64,000 nucleotides of DNA from Streptomyces sp. YIM 130001 (GTDB taxonomy: Bacteria > Actinomycetota > Actinomycetes > Streptomycetales > Streptomycetaceae), in the NCBI RefSeq assembly GCF_003574445.1, contig NZ_KZ984572.1, positions 25,656-89,655 on the forward strand. Direction: 5' to 3'. Below are positions 26,120 through 33,581 of the stretch, one piece after another. The notes beneath the pieces are model-generated. The model did not search any database. It was not told the DNA's origin and saw only the letters and a list, made by a program, of their open reading frames with translations. The position numbers and the translations under genes were made by a program. Numbering within the stretch: the stretch's first letter is position 1; the number at the start of each line of letters is the position of its first letter.

Positions 26120-26148
26120 GCCGGAGGGGCCGGACCAGCCCCTCCGGC
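26120..26148. terminator. Strong hairpin terminator after the S9 peptidase gene
   Basis: GCCGGAGGGGC (26120-26130) and GCCCCTCCGGC (26138-26148) form an 11-bp perfect stem with a seven-base loop, ten bases past the S9 peptidase stop on the minus strand. There is no U-run. It isolates the peptidase transcript from the downstream VOC gene. Confidence 0.8.
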
Positions 26149-26157
26149 GACGGAGGG

Positions 26158-27960
26158 TCAGCGCAGGTACCGCTCCGCGAAGTCGATCTCCAGGCGGACC
26201 TGCTTGATGCGCTCGTCGACGACCAGCGACCCATGACCCGCGTCGTACCGGTACACCTCGTGCGGAGCACCCTTCGCGGCCAGCCGGTCCACGTAGTTCT
26301 CGACCTGCCGGATCGGGCACCGGGGGTCGTTCACCCCGGCCGAGATGTAGACCGGCGCCCGTACGTCGTCGACGTACGTCAGCGGGGAGGAGGCGGCGAA
26401 CCGCTCCGGCACCTCCTCGGGCGTACCGCCGAGCAGCGTGCGGTCCATCGCCTTCAGCGCCTCCATCTCGTCGTGGTACGCCGTGACGTAGTCCGCGACC
26501 GGCACCGCCGCCAGGCCCACGGCCCAGTCGTCGGGCTGGGTGCCGAGGCCGAGCAGGGTCAGATAGCCGCCCCAGGAGCCGCCGGCGAGGACCAGCTTCG
26601 CCGGGTCCGCGAGACCGGAGGAGACCGCCCAGGCGCGGACCGCGGCGATGTCCTCGAGTTCGATCAGGCCGACGCGGTGCTTGAGTGCGTCGGTCCAGTC
26701 GCGTCCGTATCCCGTCGAGCCGCGGTAGTTGACCCGTACGACCGCGTATCCGTGGTCGATCCAGGCCGCCGGGCCGGCCGCGAAGGCGTCGCTGTCGTGC
26801 CAGGTCGGGCCGCCGTGGATCTCGAACACGGTCGGGAACGGGCCCTCGCCCGCCGGCTTCTGCACCAGGGCGTGGATCCGCCCGCCGGGCCCCTCCACCC
26901 AGGCGTCCTCGACCGGCACCGAGCCGGGGCACTTCATACCGGGCGGGTCCAGGACGACGCCGCCCGCGGTGGAGCGGACCTGCGGCGGCTCGGCGGCGGA
27001 CGACCAGAGGTATTCGACGGCCCCGTCGGGCCGGGCGGTCGCGCCGGACACCGAGCCGGGCGGGGTGTCGATGCGCTCGAGCGCGCGGGTGGCGAGGTCG
27101 AGGCGCCACAGGTCGCTGCGCGCCTCGAAGCTGTGCGCGACCAGCAGGGCGGAGCCGTCCGGGTACCACTCGGCGGAGACGTCGCCGGGCAGATCGAGGG
27201 CGAGGTCGCTCTCGACGCCGGACGTCACGTCCCACACCATCGGCTCCCAGCGGCCGCGCCGCTGATGGCCGACGAGCAGCCGGGTGTCGCCGGCGACGGG
27301 CGCGAAACCGAGGATGCTCAGGCCGAGTTCCTCGGTGCCGTCCTTGGTGTCGTCGAGTTCGGCGAGGGTGCGGCCGTCGAGGTCGACGACGCGGATCGCG
27401 GAGTGCATCGCGTCGCCGTGCTCGGTGTGCTCGAGGGCGATCAGGGTGCCGTCGTGGCTCAGGTCGCCGACGCCCGCCGATTCGCGGTGCCGGTAGATCT
27501 CGGCCGGCTCGCCGCCGTCGCGTACGACGTGCAGCGTGGAGCCGTCCTCGTCCGTCGAGCGGCCGACGACGACGGTGGCGCCGTCGCGCGCGATGGCCAG
27601 GCCCGCGGGGTAGGAAGGGGCGAGTGCCGGCACGGCCGGGGTGTCGTCACCGCCTTCGAAGGGCTGCCTCTTCCAGACGCCGAACTCGTCGCCGTCCTTG
27701 TCGTCGAACCACCAGATCCAGTGGCCGTCGGGCGACAGCAAGCCGTCGGTGGTGCCGTTGGCCCGGTCCGTGGCCTGCCGCTGTGCGCCGGTCGTACGGT
27801 CCCAGGCGTACAACTCGTAGGTCCCCGTCGCGTTCGAGACGAACAGCGAGCGCTCGGGTGCGTCCTCGGCCCAGTCGGGCAGCGAGACGCGGGGCGCCCT
27901 GAAGCGCTTCTCCCAGTCGGGCAGGTCATTGGTTCCGGGCGTGGCCGCTACGTCACTCAT
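26158..27960 (-). CDS. S9 prolyl oligopeptidase-family peptidase
   Basis: A 600-residue S9 serine peptidase. An N-terminal seven-bladed beta-propeller (about residues 30-340, with repeated SPDG/WYPDG-type strands) precedes an alpha/beta hydrolase domain. The triad is S462 in GGSWGGYL, D545 in GVNDPRCP and H576 in DAGHGS; the oxyanion region EIHGGPTWHD is present. There is no signal peptide, so it is cytosolic and probably cleaves short peptides or acyl-amino acids. A strong terminator follows ten bases after the stop. Confidence 0.94.
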   Translation of the reverse strand: MSDVAATPGTNDLPDWEKRFRAPRVSLPDWAEDAPERSLFVSNATGTYELYAWDRTTGAQRQATDRANGTTDGLLSPDGHWIWWFDDKDGDEFGVWKRQPFEGGDDTPAVPALAPSYPAGLAIARDGATVVVGRSTDEDGSTLHVVRDGGEPAEIYRHRESAGVGDLSHDGTLIALEHTEHGDAMHSAIRVVDLDGRTLAELDDTKDGTEELGLSILGFAPVAGDTRLLVGHQRRGRWEPMVWDVTSGVESDLALDLPGDVSAEWYPDGSALLVAHSFEARSDLWRLDLATRALERIDTPPGSVSGATARPDGAVEYLWSSAAEPPQVRSTAGGVVLDPPGMKCPGSVPVEDAWVEGPGGRIHALVQKPAGEGPFPTVFEIHGGPTWHDSDAFAAGPAAWIDHGYAVVRVNYRGSTGYGRDWTDALKHRVGLIELEDIAAVRAWAVSSGLADPAKLVLAGGSWGGYLTLLGLGTQPDDWAVGLAAVPVADYVTAYHDEMEALKAMDRTLLGGTPEEVPERFAASSPLTYVDDVRAPVYISAGVNDPRCPIRQVENYVDRLAAKGAPHEVYRYDAGHGSLVVDERIKQVRLEIDFAERYLR

Positions 27961-28167
27961 GCGTCCATCAAACCCGATCGCGCGGCAGGGCGGTGGCGGT
28001 GCCCTGCCCCAGGTCGCCCGCCGCTCGCGACGGGCGCTTTCGAGGCCCGCTGACTGCGTCGGCTTCGCAGGTCAAGGCGCTGCGGATGCCGATGCCCCGG
28101 GGCGGGGTGACAGTGGAAGGACGGGCGCTGTTCGGTCTGCCGCGCCCGACGAGGAGGAGGCTGCATC

Positions 28168-28326
28168 ATGGCCAAGGAGCGAAACCACCCCAAGGACCCG
28201 CAGCACGCGAAGATCTCCGCCGCTCAGGCTCGGATGAAGAGCACGAGCCCCGAGGTGAAGTCGATCTCGGCGAAGACGCGCGGTATGCAGCAGAAGGCCC
28301 AGGCCCGCCGCCAGGGCAACCGCTGA
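28168..28326 (+). CDS. Small basic protein (52 residues)
   Basis: A 52-residue, strongly basic protein starting MAKERNHPKDPQHAKISAAQ and ending KAQARRQGNR. ATG 28168 has an excellent GAGGAGGAGG ribosome site upstream, and codon third positions are GC-rich as in true genes. It contains about 14 Lys/Arg and no hydrophobic core, so it is probably disordered or nucleic-acid-binding. A 17-bp perfect hairpin follows about 100 bases after the stop, giving a monocistronic unit with its own terminator. I do not recognise a named family. Confidence 0.75.
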   Translation: MAKERNHPKDPQHAKISAAQARMKSTSPEVKSISAKTRGMQQKAQARRQGNR

Positions 28327-28430
28327 CGTTCCGCATTCTTCGAGAGGCCCGTCCCGTTGTTCCCGGCGGGACGGCCGACCTTCCGAGGGGGTACGAGCCC
28401 GTCTCCTGAGGTGGGACCGGGGAAAGGGGG

Positions 28431-28467
28431 CCGGCGGGCACCGGAAGTCACTTCCGGTGCCCGCCGG
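28431..28467 (+). terminator. Perfect 17-bp hairpin
   Basis: CCGGCGGGCACCGGAAG (28431-28447) pairs perfectly with CTTCCGGTGCCCGCCGG (28451-28467) around a three-base loop, followed by TTG. It ends the transcript of the 52-residue protein and is the most regular hairpin in the window. Confidence 0.82.
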
Positions 28468-28716
28468 TTGTGCGCGGAGCGGGCTCGGGGACCGTCGTGT
28501 AGCGCTGAGTTCGCCCCTCGATCCGGTCGCGCTGAGTGCTCGTCCGAAGACTCCGTGCGACGCGTGCCTCCACTGCGGCATCCGCGCCCCTGGTCACCCC
28601 GGCCCGCACCGTCTCCCCGCACCCGCTCCGCCCGGAGACCGCCGGAATCCGCCGCGTACGATGGGGCGCTCCCCGCCGCTGTCCGCGCCGGGGATGCGGC
28701 CGGAGGGAGGCGGGCG

Positions 28717-29139
28717 ATGACGCGCAGCGACGACGACCGGCAGCACCGTCCCCGCAGAAGGGGCCAGGGCGAGCTCGAGGCGCAGGTACTCGCGGCGCTC
28801 GGTGCCGCGGACGGTCCGGTCACGGCGGGCTGGGTCCAGGAGCGCGTCGGCGGCGATCTCGCCTACACCACGGTGATGACGATCCTGACCAGGCTGCTCG
28901 CCAAGAACGCGGTCACCAGGCAGCGCGACGGCCGCTCCTTCGTCTGGACCGGCGCCGCCGACGAGGCGGGTCTCGCGGCGCTGCGGATGCGCAAGGTCCT
29001 GGACGGCGAGGAGGACCGCAGCGCGGTGCTCGCCAACTTCGTGACCGCGCTGCCGCCGGGGGACGAACAGCTCCTGCGCACACTCCTCGACCGCGCGGAC
29101 GAGGCCGGCGAGGGTCCGCCGCCGGCCCGGGAGAGTTAG
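28717..29139 (+). CDS. BlaI/MecI/CopY-family repressor
   Basis: A 140-residue winged-helix repressor of the BlaI/MecI (penicillinase repressor) family. The motif GELEAQVLAALGAADGPVTA, the recognition region DLAYTTVMTILTRLLAKNAVTR and the wing RDGRSFVWTG match the family; the C-terminal helices form the dimer. Such repressors are inactivated when an M56 membrane metallopeptidase cleaves them in response to a signal. The start is ATG 28717 with GGAGG seven bases upstream. An M56 gene follows 12 bases after the stop. Confidence 0.93.
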   Translation: MTRSDDDRQHRPRRRGQGELEAQVLAALGAADGPVTAGWVQERVGGDLAYTTVMTILTRLLAKNAVTRQRDGRSFVWTGAADEAGLAALRMRKVLDGEEDRSAVLANFVTALPPGDEQLLRTLLDRADEAGEGPPPARES

Positions 29140-29151
29140 GTCGCGGCTCGT

Positions 29152-30135
29152 ATGGGCGTCTTCGTCTTCCTGCCGCTCTTCCTGCCGCTCACCGCCTGGC
29201 CGGTCGCCAGGCTCGCCGGGCACCGGCTGCACCCGCGCACCGCCACCCGCCTGCTCACCGCGGTCGCCGTGGTGATGGCCCTGTGCAGCACCCTGTGCCT
29301 GGCGCTCCTGATGGTCGTCGGCACCGCCCAACTGCCGGGCAACCCACTGCCCGACGGCTGGTCCGACCCTGAGGTGCGGGCGGCCGTACCGTACGACGCG
29401 CTGGTCGGGCAGGCCGCGATCCCGGCACTCGCCGCGGTGGCGATCGCCTGCGGCCGCACGCTGCGACGGCATCTGCGCCGCACCCGTGACGCGCATCGCG
29501 CGCTCGACGATCTGCCCGGTTCGCCGGTTGCGGTGCTGCGGGACGGCAGGCCGTACGCGTACGCCCTGCCGCCGGCCGGGACCAACGGCGGCCGGGTCGT
29601 CGTGACGACGGGACTGCTCGGGCAGTTGGCGTCGCCGGAGCGGCGGGCGTTGTTCGCGCACGAGCGGGCCCATCTCGCCGGGCGGCACGACCGCTATCTG
29701 CTCGCGGTGCGTCTCGCGGCGCGAGCGAATCCCTTCCTGCTGTCGTTGCGTACGGCCGTGGAGTACGGGGCGGAGCGCTGGGCCGACGAGTGTGCGGCGC
29801 AGACCGTGGGGGACCGTGCGCTGGTGGCGCGCGCCATCGGCAAGGCGGCACTCGCACTGTCCACCGCGCGGTCGGCGGGCCTGCCCGGATTCGCCGGGAT
29901 CACCGGAGGGTTGGGTGGGAGCGCAGGTCAGGGTGCGGGCCCCGGGCCGGTGCCGCGTCGGGTCGCGGCGCTGCTCGGCCCCGCGCCCGCGGCGCACGCC
30001 TGGCCGCCGTCGGTGTTCACCGCGGCCGGGCTGGCGGCCTGGGCGGCGGCCGGGGGCACGGTGCTCTCGGCGATGTCGTCCGCGAACTCCGCGGTGACGA
30101 TGGTCCTGCTGCTGCACGCGGCCACCCCGCTCTGA
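29152..30135 (+). CDS. M56-family (BlaR1-like) membrane metallopeptidase
   Basis: A 327-residue M56 protein with four or five transmembrane helices (about residues 3-20, 35-60, 85-105, and 285-325). The zinc-binding HExxH is H170-E-R-A-H174 in LFAHERAHLAGRHD, followed by the downstream E in ERWADECAA. It lacks the extracellular penicillin-binding sensor domain of BlaR1. With the upstream blaI-type gene it forms a two-gene signal-cleavage switch. In actinobacteria these pairs are widespread and often control ATP-synthase or respiratory genes; the target here is unknown. Confidence 0.93.
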   Translation: MGVFVFLPLFLPLTAWPVARLAGHRLHPRTATRLLTAVAVVMALCSTLCLALLMVVGTAQLPGNPLPDGWSDPEVRAAVPYDALVGQAAIPALAAVAIACGRTLRRHLRRTRDAHRALDDLPGSPVAVLRDGRPYAYALPPAGTNGGRVVVTTGLLGQLASPERRALFAHERAHLAGRHDRYLLAVRLAARANPFLLSLRTAVEYGAERWADECAAQTVGDRALVARAIGKAALALSTARSAGLPGFAGITGGLGGSAGQGAGPGPVPRRVAALLGPAPAAHAWPPSVFTAAGLAAWAAAGGTVLSAMSSANSAVTMVLLLHAATPL

Positions 30136-30414
30136 CCGCGGCCGACGCCACCGGCCACCCGGCGACGACGGCACCCTGCTCCGCACCGGCCACCCCGCGA
30201 CGACGGCACCCCGAACCCCAGCGGCCACGCGCCGCACTCCCGTGCGCCCGGAAAGTGCCGACAGATACCGCATTTCATGGCATACGTCACACATCAACTT
30301 GCCCTGGTAAGGCAAGGGTTCGGCAATGATAGGGTCAACGCCCACTCAACTCGTCGGCGCGGTGGGCTGTGCCGCCCCGGCTGCTGTCCTCCGCCTGTCT
30401 TACGGAGGCAGACC

Positions 30415-30885
30415 ATGGGCACGCGGCGCACCAACCTTCCCGGTGTCGGTACACAGATCGACTTCACCACCGAGGCCGGACGGCACATCTCCGTGGTGAT
30501 CCACGAGGACGGCCGCCGCTTCATCGGGTTCTACGACGTCGACGACCCCGATTCGTGCCAACTGTCGGTGCCGCTGTCGACGGAAGAGGCCACCGCGCTC
30601 GCGCATCTCATCGACCCCGCGCCGATCGACGCGGTGCGCACCGACGGGATCGACCTCGTCACCGAGCACATCCCGGTGACCTCGCGCTCGCCGTTCGTGG
30701 GCCGGCTCCTCGGTGACACCGGGGCCCGTACCCGTACCGGCGCCTCGATCGTGGCGGTGCTGCGGCGCACCGCCGCGCACCCGTCACCCGGGCCCGACTT
30801 CCGTTTCGCGGGCGGCGACACGCTCGTCGCCGTGGGTACCCGCGAGGGCGTGGACGCGCTCGCCGAGATTATTTCTGGAGGGTGA
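30415..30885 (+). CDS. KhtT-like regulatory subunit (RCK_C/TrkA-C domain)
   Basis: A 156-residue soluble protein. The C-terminal 80 residues are an RCK_C domain (TSRSPFVGRLLGDTGARTRTGASIVAVLRR through the closing GDTLVAVGTREGVDAL), which binds small ligands and gates cation transporters. The N-terminal half is a DUF-like beta domain seen in KhtT/antiporter subunits. The ATG at 30415 has GGAGG upstream. The stop is one base before the GTG of the antiporter, so they form a two-gene unit in which this subunit regulates KhtU-type K+(cation)/H+ exchange. A TAGGGT (30330-30335) may be the promoter -10. Confidence 0.92.
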   Translation: MGTRRTNLPGVGTQIDFTTEAGRHISVVIHEDGRRFIGFYDVDDPDSCQLSVPLSTEEATALAHLIDPAPIDAVRTDGIDLVTEHIPVTSRSPFVGRLLGDTGARTRTGASIVAVLRRTAAHPSPGPDFRFAGGDTLVAVGTREGVDALAEIISGG

Positions 30886-30886
30886 C

Positions 30887-32365
30887 GTGCACGACACGAC
30901 CGCACTGCTCATCGAACTGGGCGCCGTCATCCTCGGCCTCGGTCTCATCGGCCGGTTCGCCGGCCGGATCGGACTGTCTCCGATCCCGCTCTACCTGCTC
31001 GCCGGGCTCGCCTTCGGGCACGGCGGGCTGCTCCCGCTGGACGCCAGCGAGGAGTTCACGATGGTCGGCGCCGAGATCGGCGTCATCCTGCTGCTTCTGC
31101 TGCTCGGTCTCGAGTACACCGCGTCCGAACTGGTCACCAGCCTCAAGACGCAGTACCCGTCGGGTGCGGTCGACTTCTGCCTGAACGCACTGCCGGGTGC
31201 GGCGGCGGCACTGATCCTCGGCTGGGGCCCGGTCGGTGCGGTCGCGCTCGCCGGTGTCACCTGGATCTCGTCCTCCGGCGTGATCGCCAAGGTGCTCGCC
31301 GACCTCGGGCGGCTCGGTAACCGTGAGACCCCCGTCATCCTCGGTGTCCTCGTCATGGAGGACCTGGCGATGGCGGTCTACCTGCCGCTGCTCACCGCTC
31401 TGCTGGCCGGGGTCAGCCTCGCGGGCGGCAGCCTGGCGCTGCTCATCGCGCTCGGCACCGTCGGCCTCGTGCTCTATCTCGCGCTGCGGCACGGCCGGTT
31501 GATCAGCAAGGCGGTCTCCTCGGACAACCCGGAGATGCTGCTGCTCGTCGTGCTCGGCCTGACCCTGCTCGTCGCCGGTATCGCGCAGGAGCTGCAGGTC
31601 TCCGCCGCGGTCGGTGCCTTCCTGGTCGGTATCGCGCTCTCCGGTGAGGTCGCCGAGGGCGCGCGCAAGCTGCTCACGCCGCTGCGCGACCTGTTCGCCG
31701 CGGTGTTCTTCGTCTTCTTCGGGCTCTCCACCGACCCCGCGGCGATCCCGCCGGTCGTGCTGCCCGCGCTGCTCCTCGCCCTGATCACCACCGGCACGAA
31801 GATCTACACCGGCTGGTTCGCCGCGAAGCGGGCCGGTGTCGGCCCCCGCGGCCGCCTCCGGGCCGGCGGCACCCTGGTCGCCCGCGGTGAGTTCTCGATC
31901 GTCATCGCCGGTCTCGCGGTCGGCGTGGAGCCCCGCATCGGGCCGATCGCCACCGCGTACGTGCTGCTGCTCGTCATCATCGGCCCGCTGGCGGCCCGTT
32001 GGACCGAGCCGCTGGGCCGCAAGTTCCTGAAGCTCGACGCGAAGGGCGGGCCCGCCGGGGCCGCCAAGGCGCAGCCGCTGCCCGCCGACGGCGACCCGCT
32101 GGCGAAGGAGAGCGCGGTGGCTGCGGAATCCGGTGGCGCGGAGGCTGCAGTGGGTGCCGAGTCCGGTGCCGCGGAGTCGGCCCGTAGCGAGTCCGCCCGT
32201 ACCGAGTCGGCCGCCGCCGAGGTCGCGTCCGAGGTCGCGTCCGAGCGGGAGCCTGCCGCGGAACGCGCTGCCGTGACTTCCGCAGGCGAGCAGGACGGTG
32301 CCGGGGACTCGGCCACGCGGTCGTCCTCCACCACCGGTTCCTCCGGGGGCGGTTCCGGCTCCTGA
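30887..32365 (+). CDS. CPA2-family cation:proton antiporter (KhtU/KefB-like)
   Basis: A 492-residue CPA2 antiporter. Residues 5-385 contain about 12 transmembrane helices with the family-typical LYLLAGLAFGHGGLLPLD start, the LLLLLLGLEYTASEL helix and the broken-helix region ISSSGVIAKVLADLGRL. The C-terminal ~100 residues have no TrkA_N domain but an Ala/Glu/Ser-rich low-complexity tail (repeats of ES-AR-TES type). GTG 30887 with GGAGG six bases upstream is the start. The regulatory NAD-binding function is probably supplied in trans by the upstream RCK_C protein. A terminator follows at 32387. Confidence 0.93.
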   Translation: MHDTTALLIELGAVILGLGLIGRFAGRIGLSPIPLYLLAGLAFGHGGLLPLDASEEFTMVGAEIGVILLLLLLGLEYTASELVTSLKTQYPSGAVDFCLNALPGAAAALILGWGPVGAVALAGVTWISSSGVIAKVLADLGRLGNRETPVILGVLVMEDLAMAVYLPLLTALLAGVSLAGGSLALLIALGTVGLVLYLALRHGRLISKAVSSDNPEMLLLVVLGLTLLVAGIAQELQVSAAVGAFLVGIALSGEVAEGARKLLTPLRDLFAAVFFVFFGLSTDPAAIPPVVLPALLLALITTGTKIYTGWFAAKRAGVGPRGRLRAGGTLVARGEFSIVIAGLAVGVEPRIGPIATAYVLLLVIIGPLAARWTEPLGRKFLKLDAKGGPAGAAKAQPLPADGDPLAKESAVAAESGGAEAAVGAESGAAESARSESARTESAAAEVASEVASEREPAAERAAVTSAGEQDGAGDSATRSSSTTGSSGGGSGS

Positions 32366-32386
32366 CGGAGGCCGAAGCCGATGCTC

Positions 32387-32432
32387 AAAGGCCCTGCGCC
32401 GCCTTCCCCGCGAAGGCCGGCGCGGGGCCTTT
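32387..32432 (+). terminator. Terminator after the antiporter gene
   Basis: AAAGGCCCTGCGCCG (32387-32401) pairs with CGGCGCGGGGCCTTT (32418-32432) over 15 bp with one G-T pair, followed by a short T-containing stretch. This A-stem/U-stem arrangement is a canonical intrinsic terminator 21 bases past the stop. Confidence 0.82.
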
Positions 32433-32488
32433 CGCTGTCTCCGCGGATGTCACCGGCTGATGACACCAGGCATTAAGAACCCGTAAAG

Positions 32489-32599
32489 ATTGCCGGATCA
32501 CGGCAATGTGCCGAGGTCCTCCCGGATGTCAGGATGGACCTGCACAACCGGGGGACGAATCCCGGATGCCGGGTTACGGAAGCGTAGCCCGGCATCCGG
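32489..32599 (+). promoter_or_regulatory. Two hairpins in the leader of the flotillin operon
   Basis: ATTGCCG-GATCA-CGGCAAT (32489-32507) is a small hairpin; 55 bases on, CCGGATGCCGGGTTACG (32562-32578) pairs with CGTAGCCCGGCATCCGG (32583-32599) over 17 bp with one G-T pair and a GAAG loop. They lie 100-215 bases upstream of the YqiJ-like start at 32703 and after the antiporter terminator, so they belong either to a second terminator or to a regulated leader. No protein gene fits in 32433-32702. Confidence 0.55.
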
Positions 32600-32702
32600 A
32601 TCCCGTCCGGTCGCCCGCAAGGGAACCGCAGGGGGCGAACCGTAGTCCCTACAGATGCAGCACAGCGCACAAGATCGACGGCCGAACCGGGGGGTGAATC
32701 CG

Positions 32703-33434
32703 ATGAACGAGTTCTTCGACGCAGCGCTCGGTTTTCCGGCCGCTCTGTTCACGGCGGCTCTCGTCGTGGTCGTCTGCTTCTGGCTCCTGGTCCTGCTCGG
32801 GGCCTGCGAGCACGACTCCTTCGACGGTGACGTCAACACCGGTGCCGCGGGCCTCGGGGGCGTCCCGGTGGCCATCACGGCCTCCCTGGTCATCACCGTC
32901 GCCTGGGGACTGAGCCTGACCGGCTCGGTGCTTGTGGAACGCAGCGCCGCCCAGGGAACGCTCCGCCAGGCACTCTCGGCCGCCGTCCTGGTCGTCGCGC
33001 TGCTGCTCGCCTGGGCCGTCACCCGGATCCTGCTCCGCCCGCTGCGCGCGCTGTTCCCGGACGAACCCGAGCCGTCCCGGCTCGACTTCATCGGCCTCAC
33101 CTGCACCGTGCGCACCTCGCGCGTGGACCAGTCCTTCGGACAGGCCGAAGTCACCGCCGCGGACGGCGCCGTCGCCCTGGTCCAGGTCAGGGTCGATCCG
33201 CACGCTGCGGACTCGGGACTCACCGCCGGCAGCACCGCGCTGCTCTACGCGTACGACGACGACGGCGAGTTCTTCTGGGCCGCGCCCTACGACGCGGAAC
33301 TCGACCCGCGCCGCGGCCGGAACTCGGGCCTCGGCGGCCCCGCACTCGGCGGACCGCCCACCGGGAGTATCGAGTCCGTCCGTTCGCGCCCGCCGCGAAC
33401 CGGCCTCGGCCGGTCCGGACCCGAACCGGCCTGA
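32703..33434 (+). CDS. YqiJ/OB-fold (NfeD-like) membrane protein
   Basis: A 243-residue membrane protein with three transmembrane helices (about residues 8-33, 55-80, 89-110) and a cytosolic beta-rich domain from about 125 (FIGLTCTVRTSRVDQSFGQA, then VQVRVDP and STALLYAYDDDGEFFWAAPY) matching the YqiJ/NfeD OB-fold layout. In E. coli and many bacteria yqiJ or nfeD precedes a flotillin gene, exactly as here, and the pair forms membrane microdomain complexes. The last 45 residues are an Arg/Gly/Pro-rich tail. ATG 32703 follows a G-rich ribosome site. The flotillin gene begins 147 bases after the stop. Confidence 0.88.
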   Translation: MNEFFDAALGFPAALFTAALVVVVCFWLLVLLGACEHDSFDGDVNTGAAGLGGVPVAITASLVITVAWGLSLTGSVLVERSAAQGTLRQALSAAVLVVALLLAWAVTRILLRPLRALFPDEPEPSRLDFIGLTCTVRTSRVDQSFGQAEVTAADGAVALVQVRVDPHAADSGLTAGSTALLYAYDDDGEFFWAAPYDAELDPRRGRNSGLGGPALGGPPTGSIESVRSRPPRTGLGRSGPEPA

Positions 33435-33581
33435 CCGCGCCGCCCGCACACGGGGCGCAGCCACCCGTCGCACCTACCGAGCCGACGTCAAGCACTCCGT
33501 CATCTGTCGCACCCCCGACAGCGATTCACCTTCCGCTCACGAGGCGTCGCACGCCGGCGCCTCCGGCACTCTAGGACTCCC

